64,000 nucleotides of DNA from Paracoccus isoporae (GCF_900101865.1 NZ_FNAH01000006.1:124001-188000); one strand, 5' to 3'; counted from the first letter of the stretch, positions 8,107 through 17,709 are shown. A program made the numbers and translations. The notes: generated by a model from the sequence alone, not told the origin.

Positions 8107-9558
8107 TCAGGCGTCGCGATCCCATCCGCTGATCGCCTTGGAGTCCATGAACTCCTCGATCCCCCAGACGCCGCCCTCGCGCGCCCGGCCCGACCGGCCG
8201 ATACCGCCGAAAAACGCCCCCGGCCCCCGGCTCTCGCCATTCATCTCGACCATGCCGGCGCGCAGCTTGCGGGCCATGCGGTTGCGGCGTTCGCCGTCCT
8301 GGGTCTGGACGTAATTGGTCAGCCCGTATGCCGTGTCATTGGCGATGCGCACCGCCTCGTCTTCATCCTCGAAGGGGATGATCGACAGGACCGGGCCGAA
8401 GATCTCCTGCTGGGCGATGGTCATGTCGTTGCTGACATCGGCGAACACGGTGGGGCGCACGAAATAGCCGCGATTGACGCCCTCGGGCAGGCCCGGCCCG
8501 CCCGCGACCAGCCGCGCGCCCTCCTTGATGCCCGCCTCGATCAGACCCTGAATCTGGTCCCACTGCTTCTTCGACACGACCGGCCCGATATGCTGGCCCG
8601 AATCGTGCCCGCTGGCGACCGGGGTTTTCTCGGCCACCTCCTTCGCCGTCTCGACCGCCCGGTCATAGATCTCGCGCTGCACCAGCATCCGCGTCGGCGC
8701 ATTGCAGCTCTGCCCGGAATTATAGAAACAATGCCGCGCCCCGCGGATCACCGCCTTGTCGTCGGCATCGGAAAAGATCACATTCGCGCCCTTGCCGCCC
8801 AACTCCAGCGCCACCTTCTTCAGACTGTCGGCGGCGGCCTTGGTAATCGCGACACCCGCGCGGGTCGAGCCGGTGAAGCTGATCATCTCGACATCCGGGT
8901 GCACCGACAATTGCGTGCCGACCCCGGCCCCGTCGCCATTGACCAGGTTGAACACCCCCGGCGGCAGCCCGGCCTCGTCCAGGATCTCCGCGAACACCAT
9001 CGAGGACAGCGGCGCGATCTCGGACGGTTTCAGCACCATCGTATTGCCCGCCAGAAGCGCCGGGATCACCTTCAGCGTCACCTGGTTCATCGGCCAGTTC
9101 CACGGCGTGATCAGCCCGACAACCCCGATCGGCTCCCAGGCGATCATCGTCGTGGGCGCGTGATCGCCCAGCGGGCGAACGAACTCGAAATCCCGGAACG
9201 CGCGGATGAAGTTCTTCGTATGCCCGACCCCGGCCATGACCTGATCGCCCGCCGACATGTCCGCCGGTGCCCCCATCTCATGGGTGATGGCCCAGGCCAT
9301 GTCCTTGCCGCGCGCCTGATAGACCTCCAGGATCTTCTCCACATGCGCCAGCCGCTCCTCCTTCGAGGTCGCGGACCAGCCCGGAAACGCCGCCTTCGCC
9401 GCCGCCACCGCCGCATCCGTATCGGCCTGCCCGCCCAGCGAGATCACCGCCACCGGCTCCTCGGTAGACGGGTCGATCACCTCCAGATCATCGGCGGCTT
9501 TCGGGTCCACCCACTGGCCGTCGATATAGAATTTCCGCTTGTCCAGAAGTTCGCTCAT
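8107..9558 (-). CDS. NAD(P)-dependent aldehyde dehydrogenase
   Basis: This is a 483-residue ALDH-superfamily enzyme that oxidises an aldehyde to a carboxylic acid. The catalytic Cys is C285 in NSGQSC and the general base Glu is E252 in LELGGKG. The cofactor-binding signature TPWNWP is at about 151-156 and FTGSTRAG at about 228-235. Length matches the family. The start at 9558 is followed by MSELLDKRKFYIDGQW, a normal N-terminus. It stands alone, convergent to the two-component genes and divergent from the peroxiredoxin gene. The substrate cannot be assigned from sequence. Confidence 0.9.
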   Translation of the reverse strand: MSELLDKRKFYIDGQWVDPKAADDLEVIDPSTEEPVAVISLGGQADTDAAVAAAKAAFPGWSATSKEERLAHVEKILEVYQARGKDMAWAITHEMGAPADMSAGDQVMAGVGHTKNFIRAFRDFEFVRPLGDHAPTTMIAWEPIGVVGLITPWNWPMNQVTLKVIPALLAGNTMVLKPSEIAPLSSMVFAEILDEAGLPPGVFNLVNGDGAGVGTQLSVHPDVEMISFTGSTRAGVAITKAAADSLKKVALELGGKGANVIFSDADDKAVIRGARHCFYNSGQSCNAPTRMLVQREIYDRAVETAKEVAEKTPVASGHDSGQHIGPVVSKKQWDQIQGLIEAGIKEGARLVAGGPGLPEGVNRGYFVRPTVFADVSNDMTIAQQEIFGPVLSIIPFEDEDEAVRIANDTAYGLTNYVQTQDGERRNRMARKLRAGMVEMNGESRGPGAFFGGIGRSGRAREGGVWGIEEFMDSKAISGWDRDA

Positions 9559-9717
9559 CCGTGAGTCCTCCTATTCGTTGACCGAATGGTCGCATTTACC
9601 CATCCCGCGCGCAAGCACCCGCGCCGCGAGAAGGGCAGCCGGGGGGCGGCGCGAAAATCCTTGGAACTTCGCCCGCAGCCCCTATGTTGCCGGGAAGATC
9701 AACCGAAAGGATCGGAC

Positions 9718-10380
9718 ATGACCCTGCGCATCAACGACACCGCCCCGGATTTCACCGCCAACTCGACCGAGGGCGAGATCAAGCTCCATGACTGGATCGG
9801 CGACAGCTACGCGGTGATCTTCTCGCATCCGCGCGACTTCACCCCGGTCTGCACCACCGAATTCGGCGCCGTGGCCCAGCTCGTCCCGGAATTCGAGAAG
9901 CGCAACACCAAGGTGCTGGGCGTCTCGGTCGATTCGGTCGATGACCACCAGAAATGGAAATCCGACATCGAGACCGTCGCCGGCACCCCGGCCAATTTCC
10001 CGATGATCGACGACAGCGATCTCAGCGTGGCGAAGGCCTTCGACATGCTGCCGGCGGATTACTATCTCCCGCAGGAAGGGCGCACGCCCCAGCACACCGC
10101 GACGGTGCGCACCGTCTATATCATCGGGCCGGACAAGAAGGTCCGCATCGCCATGACCTACCCGATGTCGGTGGGCCGCAACTTCGCGGAAATCATCCGC
10201 GCACTCGACGCGGTGCAGGAAACCGACGGCCAGCCGCTGGCCACCCCCGCCAACTGGACCCCCGGTCAGGACGTGATCGTGGCGCTCGCCCTCGACGACG
10301 CCGCGGCTGAGGAGAAATACGGCAAGCTCGACAAGAAGCTGCCCTATCTGCGCTTCGCCAAGGATCCCAAGCACGGCTGA
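9718..10380 (+). CDS. 1-Cys peroxiredoxin (Prx6 type)
   Basis: This is a 220-residue thiol peroxidase of the AhpC/TSA superfamily. The peroxidatic Cys is C45 in the motif TPVCTTE. No other Cys occurs in the protein, which defines the 1-Cys mechanism: reduction relies on an external thiol such as glutathione. The long C-terminal part (about 160-220), with WTPGQDVIV and the ending YLRFAKDP, is typical of the Prx6 group. The ATG at 9718 has an AAAGGA ribosome binding site; the frame open upstream to 9586 lacks one. It would detoxify hydrogen peroxide and organic or lipid hydroperoxides in the cytoplasm. Confidence 0.93.
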   Translation: MTLRINDTAPDFTANSTEGEIKLHDWIGDSYAVIFSHPRDFTPVCTTEFGAVAQLVPEFEKRNTKVLGVSVDSVDDHQKWKSDIETVAGTPANFPMIDDSDLSVAKAFDMLPADYYLPQEGRTPQHTATVRTVYIIGPDKKVRIAMTYPMSVGRNFAEIIRALDAVQETDGQPLATPANWTPGQDVIVALALDDAAAEEKYGKLDKKLPYLRFAKDPKHG

Positions 10381-10401
10381 TCCCGGCATCCCGGCATGAC
10401 C

Positions 10402-10431
10402 ACGGGCCGCGCCTCATCGCGCGGCCCGTTT
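10402..10431. terminator. Hairpin terminator between convergent genes
   Basis: A perfect 10-bp stem (CGGGCCGCGC at 10403-10412 with its complement at 10419-10428) and a 6-base loop are followed by TTTCC. It sits 20 bases after the peroxiredoxin stop and just before the convergent hypothetical gene. Confidence 0.75.
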
Positions 10432-10449
10432 CCGTCCGGGCGGCGCCCG

Positions 10450-11037
10450 TCAGTCCATGTTACACAACAGCTTCATGTCGCGGATCGCCTTGGCGACGTT
10501 TTCCTGCGCCACGATGACGCTGCCGCGGTAATTTGCGCAGGGATCGCCCGCAGGCTCGGACTGGCTCGCACCGGCCCAGATATCCAGCCCCGTCCCCATG
10601 ACCTCCGCCGGATTCTTCTTCAGATCGTTGAGGCATTTCGCCCAGCGCCGCTGCTCTTCCATCAGATCGCGCATCTTGTCCTGGAAATTGTCGATGGCGG
10701 TGCGGCAGTCATCGCTCATCTCCGCGCCCTTGCGCTCCTGCGTCAGCTCCCAGATGAGCAGCCACATCTCCGACAGATAGGCGATCTCCACCGCCATCAG
10801 CGGGCCGGAGCGGGTGGCGGTGAACATCTTCTGCTGATTGCCCGCCACCGCCGACAGAACCCCCGCGATCCCGGTGATCTGCTCTGCCGCGCGCTCATTG
10901 CGCAGCATCTCCTTGCCCAGAACCTCCAGCACCACCCCCTTGGGATCTTCGCGGCAGCGCGCCTGGAATTTCTCGGTCGCACCCTCCAGGCGCAGCCCGA
11001 CCAGGGTGGTGATATAGCTGAGAACGGAACCGGCCAT
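10450..11037 (-). CDS. Conserved hypothetical protein, helical, unknown function
   Basis: This is a 195-residue protein I do not recognise. The start at 11037 is chosen because AGGAGA lies 7 bases upstream; the frame extends further back but without a start signal. The protein appears mostly alpha-helical, with charged heptad-like stretches between residues 85 and 145 (ELTQERKG, DKMRDLMEEQRR). It has five Cys (near 28, 110, 134, 166, 192), suggesting possible disulfides or metal binding. There is no clear signal peptide, although residues 1-16 are moderately hydrophobic. Its neighbours (peroxiredoxin, pnp) give no functional hint. Confidence 0.7.
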   Translation of the reverse strand: MAGSVLSYITTLVGLRLEGATEKFQARCREDPKGVVLEVLGKEMLRNERAAEQITGIAGVLSAVAGNQQKMFTATRSGPLMAVEIAYLSEMWLLIWELTQERKGAEMSDDCRTAIDNFQDKMRDLMEEQRRWAKCLNDLKKNPAEVMGTGLDIWAGASQSEPAGDPCANYRGSVIVAQENVAKAIRDMKLLCNMD

Positions 11038-11175
11038 GCGGGATCTCCTGATGTTGGTGGCGTGACACGCGGCAGTTCCATCGAGGATCGGCCAATTTCT
11101 TAACAAAATCAACAGATCGGTTCGGTCTCGCAATCTGAAGCTGCGTCCGCTGCGGCCCGCCCCCGGACACCGGGC

Positions 11176-11212
11176 AAAGAAAAACCGGCCCGGGGCACCC
11201 CCCGGACCGGCC
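11176..11212 (-). terminator. Rho-independent terminator of pnp
   Basis: On the minus strand a GC-rich stem (CCGGTCCGGGG paired with CCCCGGGCCGG, one mismatch) is followed by TTTTTCTTT. It lies 25 bases past the pnp stop codon. Confidence 0.85.
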
Positions 11213-11235
11213 ATCGTCTCGCCTATGGACCCCGC

Positions 11236-13377
11236 TTAATCGGCGGTTTCCTCGCGGCTTTCGGTGATCTCCGCGCCGGTCTCCTGATCGACCATCTTCA
11301 TGCCAAGGCGCACCTTGCCACGGTCGTCAAAGCCCAGCAGCTTGACCTTCACCTCCTGGCCTTCCTTCAGCACGTCCGAGGGGTGACCCAGACGCTTGTT
11401 GGCGATCTGGCTGACATGAACCAGCCCGTCGCGCTTGCCGAAGAAATTCACGAAGGCGCCGAAATCGACCAGCTTCACCACCTTGCCGGTGTAGATCTGG
11501 CCCTCTTCGGGCTCGGCCACGATCGAGTGGATCATCTCATAGGCCTTCTTGATCGATTCCCCGTTGGCCGAGGCGATCTTGATGATGCCATCATCGTTGA
11601 TATCGACCTTGGCGCCCGAGACTTCGACGATCTCGCGGATCACTTTGCCGCCCGAGCCGATCACTTCGCGGATCTTGTCGGTCGGGATCTGCATCGTCTC
11701 GATGCGCGGCGCGTGTTCGGAGAACTCGCGGCGGCCCTCGGACAGCGCCTTGCCCATCTCGGCCAGGATATGCATCCGGCCATCCTTGGCCTGCGCCAGC
11801 GCCTGCTGCATGATCTCGGGCGTGATGCCCGCCACCTTGATGTCCATCTGCAGGCTGGTGATGCCGTTCTCGGTGCCCGCAACCTTGAAATCCATGTCGC
11901 CGAGGTGATCCTCGTCGCCCAGAATATCGGTCAGCACCGCATATTGCCCGTCATCCTGCAAGATCAGACCCATCGCGACACCCGCGACCGGCGCTTTCAG
12001 CGGCACACCCGCATCCATCATCGACAGCGAGCCACCGCAGACCGACGCCATGGAGCTGGAGCCGTTCGATTCCGTGATCTCCGAGACGACGCGGATCGTA
12101 TAGGGGAAATCGGTCGCCGCCGGCAGCACCGCCTGCAACGCGCGCCAGGCCAGCTTGCCATGGCCGATCTCGCGACGGCCGGGCGAACCCACGCGGCCCA
12201 CCTCACCGACCGAATAGGGCGGGAAGTTGTAATGCAGCAGGAAGTTCGAGCGGAAATTGCCGTGCAGCGCGTCGATGATCTGTTCGTCATCGCCGGTGCC
12301 CAGCGTGGTCACGACCAGACCCTGCGTCTCACCGCGCGTGAACAGCGCCGAGCCGTGGGTGCGCGGCAGGAAACCCACCTCGCATTCGATCGGACGCACC
12401 GTCTTGGTGTCGCGCCCGTCGATCCGCGCCCCGCCCGCGATCACATCGCCGCGCAGAATGTCGGATTCCAGCTTTTTCAGCGCCGAACCCAGATTCGGGT
12501 CTTCCAGCTCCTCCTCGGACAACTCGGCCACGATCTTCTCGCGGACCTCCTGGATCGCGTCGCGGCGCTCGCTCTTATCCTTGATCTGATAAGCGGCGCG
12601 CATCCCGTCCTCGCCAAGCGATTTCACGCGACCGGCAAGGGTGCTGTAATCGGGCGACTGGAAGTCGAACGGCTCTTTCGCCGCCGCTTCGGCCAGGTCG
12701 ATAATCAGGTCGATCACCGGCTGCATCTGCTCATGGCCGAATTTCACCGCGCCCAGCATTTCCTCTTCGGTCAGCTCATAGGCTTCCGATTCGACCATCA
12801 TCACGGCGTCTTTCGTGCCCGCGACGACCAGATCCAGACGCTGCTCGGGATTGTTGCGCAGCTGGTCCATGTCCTGAACCTCGGGGTTCAGCACATAGTC
12901 GCCATCGGCAAAACCGACCCGCGCCGCCCCGATCGGCCCCATGAAGGGCACGCCGGAAATCGTCAGCGCGGCCGATGCGGCGATCATGGCGACGATGTCG
13001 GGATCGTTGACCAGATCGTGCGACAGCACCGTGCACATCACCAGCACTTCATGCTTGAAACCCGGCGCGAACAGCGGGCGGCAGGGACGGTCGATCAGCC
13101 GCGCGGTCAGCGTTTCCTTTTCGGTCGGCCGCGCCTCGCGCTTGAAGAAGCCGCCCGGGATCTTGCCGGCGGCATAGTATTTTTCCTGATAGTGAACCGT
13201 CAGCGGGAAAAAGTCCTGACCCGGCTTCGGTTCCTTGGCAAAGGTGACATTGGCCATGACGCTGGTCTCGCCCAGCGTGGCGATGACACTGCCATCGGCC
13301 TGACGCGCAACCTTGCCGGTTTCCAGGGTGAGCGTTTCCTGCCCCCACTGGATCGATTTCTTCACTTCATCAAACAT
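11236..13377 (-). CDS. pnp: Polyribonucleotide nucleotidyltransferase (PNPase)
   Basis: This 713-residue enzyme degrades RNA 3' to 5' by phosphorolysis and is a core part of the RNA degradosome. It shows the two RNase PH-like halves (about residues 1-230 and 310-550) joined by the alpha-helical linker. The second-core signature is near RRDAIQEV through [15 protein letters not shown], and [13 protein letters not shown] belongs to the catalytic core. A KH domain follows ([15 protein letters not shown], about 565-580), then an S1 domain ([15 protein letters not shown], about 630). Length is normal. It starts 514 bases before putP ends on the same strand, and that gap contains a putP terminator, so pnp probably has its own promoter. 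Unlike the common arrangement, rpsO is not adjacent. Confidence 0.98.
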   Translation of the reverse strand: MFDEVKKSIQWGQETLTLETGKVARQADGSVIATLGETSVMANVTFAKEPKPGQDFFPLTVHYQEKYYAAGKIPGGFFKREARPTEKETLTARLIDRPCRPLFAPGFKHEVLVMCTVLSHDLVNDPDIVAMIAASAALTISGVPFMGPIGAARVGFADGDYVLNPEVQDMDQLRNNPEQRLDLVVAGTKDAVMMVESEAYELTEEEMLGAVKFGHEQMQPVIDLIIDLAEAAAKEPFDFQSPDYSTLAGRVKSLGEDGMRAAYQIKDKSERRDAIQEVREKIVAELSEEELEDPNLGSALKKLESDILRGDVIAGGARIDGRDTKTVRPIECEVGFLPRTHGSALFTRGETQGLVVTTLGTGDDEQIIDALHGNFRSNFLLHYNFPPYSVGEVGRVGSPGRREIGHGKLAWRALQAVLPAATDFPYTIRVVSEITESNGSSSMASVCGGSLSMMDAGVPLKAPVAGVAMGLILQDDGQYAVLTDILGDEDHLGDMDFKVAGTENGITSLQMDIKVAGITPEIMQQALAQAKDGRMHILAEMGKALSEGRREFSEHAPRIETMQIPTDKIREVIGSGGKVIREIVEVSGAKVDINDDGIIKIASANGESIKKAYEMIHSIVAEPEEGQIYTGKVVKLVDFGAFVNFFGKRDGLVHVSQIANKRLGHPSDVLKEGQEVKVKLLGFDDRGKVRLGMKMVDQETGAEITESREETAD

Positions 13378-13686
13378 GCGGTTTCCTCTCGGGATGCACC
13401 GGCCCTCCGGTCATCCCATGTCATGTGGCGGCCCCATTGCCGCCGCCCCCGAATCCTCTGCGTAGCCCCGGGGCGCGGGCCTCACGTCTCAGATTGGGGG
13501 GCCTTACAGCAATTCACCGGGTTTTGAAAGCCTGCACGCAGGTCAACCGCGAAAGCTGAGCGACGCCACGCCGATGGCGCGGCGGGCGGGCGAAGCACCC
13601 CATGCCCGATCCGAACCGCACGCGCCGCGCCCGCCTATAAGCGCGGACAGATCCCGCCCCGGCGGGCGGGAATATGGCGCCCGCAT

Positions 13687-13729
13687 CGGTGTACGCCCGG
13701 TGTACAGGCTGTGCACGGGCGGTGCACGG
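13687..13729. repeat. Array of four GTGYAC hexamers with exact 11-bp period (copy 1)
   Basis: The hexamers GTGTAC, GTGTAC, GTGCAC and GTGCAC begin at 13689, 13700, 13711 and 13722, so each is exactly 11 bp from the next. A fifth degenerate unit (GTGACC) follows at 13733, in phase. A 43-bp alignment with the array at 21779 shows about 36 identical positions in the same orientation. The array lies about 310 bp upstream of the pnp start codon and downstream of the putP terminator. Confidence 0.75.
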
Positions 13730-13832
13730 GATGTGACCCCCTGATCCGGGACCGGACCCGGTGTTTCCCGGCCCGACCGCCCCGACCCCCGCCCCGGTCC
13801 CGCACCACGCAACGCGCGCCGTGTTGCGCATA

Positions 13833-13868
13833 AGAAAAAGCGTCTGCCCCGGCTCCGGGACAGACGCA
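13833..13868 (-). terminator. Rho-independent terminator of putP
   Basis: On the minus strand the stem GCGTCTGTCCCGG pairs with CCGGGGCAGACGC (one mismatch) and is followed by TTTTTCTTA. It lies about 20 bases past the putP stop codon. Confidence 0.88.
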
Positions 13869-13890
13869 TCACCGATCGGTCGGACGGCGA

Positions 13891-15345
13891 TCAGCCGGTG
13901 GTCAGCTCGCGATACTCGCCCCGGTCCTCGGTCATCAGGCTGACCGCGACAATGGCGATCCAGGCAGCGATGAAGCCCGGCACGATCTCATAGATCACCC
14001 CGCTCAGCCCGGCCATGATCCAGACACCGACCGTGACCGCGCCGACGACCAGCCCGGCCACCGCACCGGCGCCGTTCATCCGCTTCCAGGTCAGCGACAG
14101 GATGACCAGCGGCCCGAACGCCGCGCCGAAGCCTGCCCAGGCATTCGACACCAGCCCCAGCACCTGCGACTCCGGATCACGCGCGATCAGCACCGCGACC
14201 AGCCCCACCGCCAGCACCGCGATCCGCCCGATCATCACCAGCTCGCCATCCGTCGCATCGCGCTTGAACAGCGAATGATAGATATCCTCGGTCAGCGAGG
14301 ACGAGGCGACCAGAAGCTGGCTCGACACGGTGGACATGATCGCCGCGAGCAGCGCTGCATAGAGGAAACCCGTCACCAGCGGATGGAACAGCAGGTTCGA
14401 CAGCACGATGAAAATCGTCTCCGGATCGGCAATGTCCAGCCCGTTCCGCACCGCATAGGCGCGCCCGAAGATCCCCACCGAGACCGCGCCGATCAGCGAC
14501 ACCGCCATCCAGCCCATGCCGATATTGCGCGCCGCCGGCACCTCCTCGACGCTGCGGATGGCCATGAAGCGCACGATAATATGGGGCTGGCCGAAATAGC
14601 CCAGGCCCCAGGCCACCGCCGACAGCCAGCCCGCGAAGGTCAGCCCCGCGGTCAGCGACAGGAAGTTCGGATCGACCTCGCTCCGCAACCGCTCGGCCGC
14701 GGCGCCGACCCCGTCGCCCTGCCCGGTGGTCAGGATCACGATCGGCATCACCACCAGCGCCAGCATCATGATGCAGCCCTGCACGAAATCGGTCAGCGAC
14801 ACGGCCAGGAACCCACCCATGACGGTATAAACCAGCACGATCCCCAGCGTCAGCAGCACGCCCGACATGTAACCGCCGTCAAAGGCGCTGACGAACAGCT
14901 TGCCGCCCCCGACCAGCCCGGACGCCGTGTAAACCGCGAAAAACACCACGATCACGATCGCCGACACGATCCGCAGCAGCCTAGCCCGGCTGGGAAAGCG
15001 ATTGCCCAGGAACCCTGGAATGGTCAGGCTGTTATCGTATTGCTCGGTCTGCGCGCGCAGCCGCGGCGCGACCACGATCCAGTTGACAAAGGCGCCGACG
15101 AACAGCCCGATCCCGATCCAGCTCTGCGTCAGCCCGGTGGCGAACAGCGCGCCGGGCAGGCCCAGCAGCAGCCAGCCGCTCATGTCGGACGCCCCCGCCG
15201 ACAGCGCAGCGACCGCAGGCGGCAAGTTGCGCCCGCCGAGCATGTATTCTTCCGAGTTCGATGTCGATTTGCGCCAGGCATAGACGCCGATGCCCAGCAT
15301 CAGCAGGAAATACGCCGCCAGGCTGATCCAGATTCCGGTTGCCAC
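13891..15345 (-). CDS. putP: Sodium/proline symporter
   Basis: This is a 484-residue sodium:solute symporter (SSF family) with about 12-13 hydrophobic helices. The family signature near residues 43-70 (LSAGASDMSGWLLLGLPGALFATG) is the proline-permease form, with the SDMSGW motif. The helix that follows contains TQSWIGIGLF. The start is a GTG with an excellent GGAGGGA ribosome binding site. It would import proline with sodium for osmoprotection or catabolism. No putA is nearby. A TCACAG-TT-CTGTGA palindrome lies 40 bp upstream of the start and could be an operator. Confidence 0.92.
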   Translation of the reverse strand: MATGIWISLAAYFLLMLGIGVYAWRKSTSNSEEYMLGGRNLPPAVAALSAGASDMSGWLLLGLPGALFATGLTQSWIGIGLFVGAFVNWIVVAPRLRAQTEQYDNSLTIPGFLGNRFPSRARLLRIVSAIVIVVFFAVYTASGLVGGGKLFVSAFDGGYMSGVLLTLGIVLVYTVMGGFLAVSLTDFVQGCIMMLALVVMPIVILTTGQGDGVGAAAERLRSEVDPNFLSLTAGLTFAGWLSAVAWGLGYFGQPHIIVRFMAIRSVEEVPAARNIGMGWMAVSLIGAVSVGIFGRAYAVRNGLDIADPETIFIVLSNLLFHPLVTGFLYAALLAAIMSTVSSQLLVASSSLTEDIYHSLFKRDATDGELVMIGRIAVLAVGLVAVLIARDPESQVLGLVSNAWAGFGAAFGPLVILSLTWKRMNGAGAVAGLVVGAVTVGVWIMAGLSGVIYEIVPGFIAAWIAIVAVSLMTEDRGEYRELTTG

Positions 15346-15384
15346 GAGTCCCTCCGTTTCAAAGCGTTAATTGCGCCGAGTCTG

Positions 15385-15398
15385 TCACAGTTCTGTGA
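15385..15398. promoter_or_regulatory. Short perfect palindrome upstream of putP, possible operator
   Basis: TCACAG and CTGTGA are separated by TT in the 264-bp divergent gap between putP and the YdeI-like gene. It is 40 bp from the putP start codon. Size and symmetry suit a dimeric regulator, but none is identified. Confidence 0.35.
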
Positions 15399-15609
15399 GG
15401 AATCGAAGGGATGGCAGACGTTTTACCCAATAAGCGCTGACATTTGGTCGCTTCGCCTGTTCAGGGCATTTTCGCCAGACATTGACCCGCGCACGGGGCG
15501 GATTCGGTCGGATCGACCAGAGACGCCGCGCGGCCCGGCGGGCGCCGCATGGACAGCGCGCAGCCGCCGCGCCACACTCGCCCCGGCAGACTCGGTCGGG
15601 GGAAGCATC

Positions 15610-16197
15610 ATGGTCACAGCACAGGTCAGGGCGGATGCCTTCTTCTCCCGGCTCACACACTGGCGCGCGGAATTGCTGGCCCTGCGCGAGATCCTGCGGG
15701 GCTGCGATCTGGTCGAGGATTTCAAATGGTCCTCGCCGGTCTACACCCATCAGGGCGGCAATATCGCGATCATCTGGGGCTTCAAGGACCGCGCCGCGCT
15801 CGGCTTCTTCAGGGGCGTGCTGCTGAGCGACCCGGACGGATTGCTGGCGGCCCCCGGCCCGAACTCACGTTCCTCCCGGATGCTGAACTTCACCGACGCT
15901 GCGCAGATCACTGACCTGCGCCCCGCCATCGAGGCGTTCGTGGCCCAGGCGGTCGAGCTGGAAGCCTCCGGCGCGAAGCCGGATCTGCCCAAGGACGATC
16001 TGGACTATCCCGAGGAACTCGTCGCCCGGCTGGACGAAGATGACGCCTTGCGCACCGCCTTCGGGGCGCTCACCCCCGGCCGCCAGCGCGGCTGGGTTCT
16101 GCATTTTTCGACCGCCAAGCAGGCCAAGACGCGGCTGGCGCGGATCGAGAAGGCCGCCCCGCGCATCCTCGACGGCAAGGGGATGCATGACCGCTGA
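15610..16197 (+). CDS. YdeI/OmpD-associated family protein with DUF1801-like domain
   Basis: This is a 195-residue cytoplasmic protein. Residues 1-115 match the DUF1801 style (WRAELLALREILRGC, then KWSSPVYTHQGGNIAIIWGF). Residues 145-195 have the YdeI-type tail (LTPGRQRGWVLHFSTAKQAKTR, and RILDGKG), ending in a basic helix. The ATG at 15610 has a GGGGGAAG ribosome binding site, while the open frame upstream covers non-coding sequence. Family members have been linked to stress or bacteriocin tolerance, but the biochemical function is not established. It is divergent from putP and convergent with an aldehyde dehydrogenase. Confidence 0.8.
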   Translation: MVTAQVRADAFFSRLTHWRAELLALREILRGCDLVEDFKWSSPVYTHQGGNIAIIWGFKDRAALGFFRGVLLSDPDGLLAAPGPNSRSSRMLNFTDAAQITDLRPAIEAFVAQAVELEASGAKPDLPKDDLDYPEELVARLDEDDALRTAFGALTPGRQRGWVLHFSTAKQAKTRLARIEKAAPRILDGKGMHDR

Positions 16198-16200
16198 GGG

Positions 16201-16224
16201 GGCCGCGCCGCATCCGGCGCGGCC
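16201..16224. terminator. Hairpin between convergent genes
   Basis: A perfect 9-bp stem (GGCCGCGCC with GGCGCGGCC) and 6-base loop fill the 36-base gap between the YdeI-like gene and the leftward aldehyde dehydrogenase gene. It can serve both strands. There is no T run. Confidence 0.65.
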
Positions 16225-16233
16225 ACGGGCGCG

Positions 16234-17709
16234 TCAGAACGGATATTCCGGCACCTGCGCATTCACCGTGATCCATTGCCACTGGCTGTATTCATCGGCC
16301 ATGGACGGCCCGCCAGAGCGCGCGCCATTGCCCGACGCGCCCATGCCCCCGATCGGGCCATAGACCTCGTGGATCACGGTCTGGTCGTTGATATGGACGA
16401 TGCCGCTCGTTATCCGGTCGGCCAGCCGCGCGGCGCGCGCCAGATCGGCGGTGAAGATCGAACTGGCCAGCCCATACTCGCTGTCATTGGCCAGGGCGAC
16501 CGCCTCATCTTCGCTGCGGAAGGTCAGGATCGGGGCGACCGGGCCGAATGTCTCCTCACGGAAGACCGGCATCTCCGGCGTCACGCCGCGCAGCACGGCG
16601 GGGGTGAAGAACAGCCCGTCCAGCGTGCCCCCGGCAAGCAGTTCGGCCCCCATCTCGACCGAGCGGTCCATGATCGCCTTGGCGCGTTCGGCCTGACGCG
16701 CATTGATCATCGGGCCCAGATGCACCGGCCCGCCCGCCGGGTCGCCCACATGAAGGGCGGCGGCCTTTTCGGCCAGCAGCTTGGCATAAGCCTCCGCAAT
16801 ATCCTCGTGCACGATATGGCGGCCGATGGTGAAGCAGATCTGCCCCTGGTGGAAAAACGACCCGAACGCCGCCGCCGAGGCGCACCCCGCCAGATCCGCA
16901 TCAGGAAACACGATCGCCGCGTTGTTCCCGCCGAGTTCCAGCGACACCCGTTTCAGGCTTTCCCCCGCCGCGGCCCCGACCTTGCGCCCGGTCGCGGTCG
17001 AGCCGGTAAACGAGATCATGCCGATGCCCGGATGGCGGCACATCGCCGCGCCGATCTCGGCCCCGCCCGGCACCACCGTGACCAGTCCGGGCGGCGCACC
17101 GGCCTCCTCGAACAGCCGCGCGACCAGGTAGCCGCCGCAGACCGGGGTCTGAAGATCCGGCTTGAGCACGCAGCCATTGCCCATCGCCAGCGCGGGCAGG
17201 ATCACCCGCGCCGCCAGGATGAAGGGCGAATTCCAAGGCGTGATGACCCCGACCACCCCGATCGGCACCCGGCGCGCCTTGCTCTCGCGCGGATGCGCGC
17301 TCGACAGCAGATAGCCCTGCGGCTGGCCGGTCAGCCCGGCGGCCTCGATCGCGTCATGGGCCGAGGTCAGCACCTCGAACGGCGCCTTGGGCGGGATGGA
17401 GCCGGTCTCGCGGATGATCCAGCGGCCGATCTCGTCCTGGTGTTCATGGCAGAGCCGGGCGAAATTGCGCAGCACCTCGCCGCGCGCGACCGGGCTGCGC
17501 GCGGCCCAGTCCCGCTGGGCCTGCGCGGTCGCGGCCACCGCCGCATCCAGATCCGCGGCCGAGGCCAGACCGGCGGTGAAGATGACCGCGCCGCTGGCCT
17601 TGTCGGTCACATCCAGCGTGCCACCCTGTGCCGGTTCCGGCCCGGCGAGGATCACCGCCCCCCGATGCGCCGCCCGCAGCAGTTTCGCGTTTTCCATGAG
17701 ATCCTGCAT
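16234..17709 (-). CDS. Aldehyde dehydrogenase (benzaldehyde/vanillin dehydrogenase-like)
   Basis: This is a 491-residue NAD(P)-dependent aldehyde dehydrogenase. The catalytic Cys is C292 in HQGQICFTIGR and the general base is E258 in SLELGGNN; TPWNSP (about 157) and FTGSTATG (about 234) bind the cofactor. The HQGQIC form and the overall pattern resemble the benzaldehyde/vanillin dehydrogenase branch of the superfamily, which acts on aromatic aldehydes. That sub-family assignment is inference from motif style. The start at 17709 has an AAGGGGAG ribosome binding site. It lies between rpsO (upstream, same strand, own terminator) and the YdeI-like gene, so it is probably transcribed alone. Confidence 0.85.
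   Translation of the reverse strand: MQDLMENAKLLRAAHRGAVILAGPEPAQGGTLDVTDKASGAVIFTAGLASAADLDAAVAATAQAQRDWAARSPVARGEVLRNFARLCHEHQDEIGRWIIRETGSIPPKAPFEVLTSAHDAIEAAGLTGQPQGYLLSSAHPRESKARRVPIGVVGVITPWNSPFILAARVILPALAMGNGCVLKPDLQTPVCGGYLVARLFEEAGAPPGLVTVVPGGAEIGAAMCRHPGIGMISFTGSTATGRKVGAAAGESLKRVSLELGGNNAAIVFPDADLAGCASAAAFGSFFHQGQICFTIGRHIVHEDIAEAYAKLLAEKAAALHVGDPAGGPVHLGPMINARQAERAKAIMDRSVEMGAELLAGGTLDGLFFTPAVLRGVTPEMPVFREETFGPVAPILTFRSEDEAVALANDSEYGLASSIFTADLARAARLADRITSGIVHINDQTVIHEVYGPIGGMGASGNGARSGGPSMADEYSQWQWITVNAQVPEYPF

Larger units (their letters stand above)
13378..13890. other. 513-bp intergenic region between putP and pnp
   Basis: No gene is supported here; the open frames are low-complexity Arg/Gly/Pro shadows. 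The region holds the putP terminator (13833-13868), the 11-bp-periodic GTGYAC array (13687-13729), and presumably the pnp promoter and leader. A TATAAG hexamer near 13636 is plus-strand and not clearly useful for pnp. Confidence 0.6.

Noticed and set aside
13687..13729. CRISPR array
   Set aside because: The repeat unit is only a hexamer with 5-base spacers; CRISPR repeats are about 23-50 bp with spacers of similar size, and no cas gene is present.
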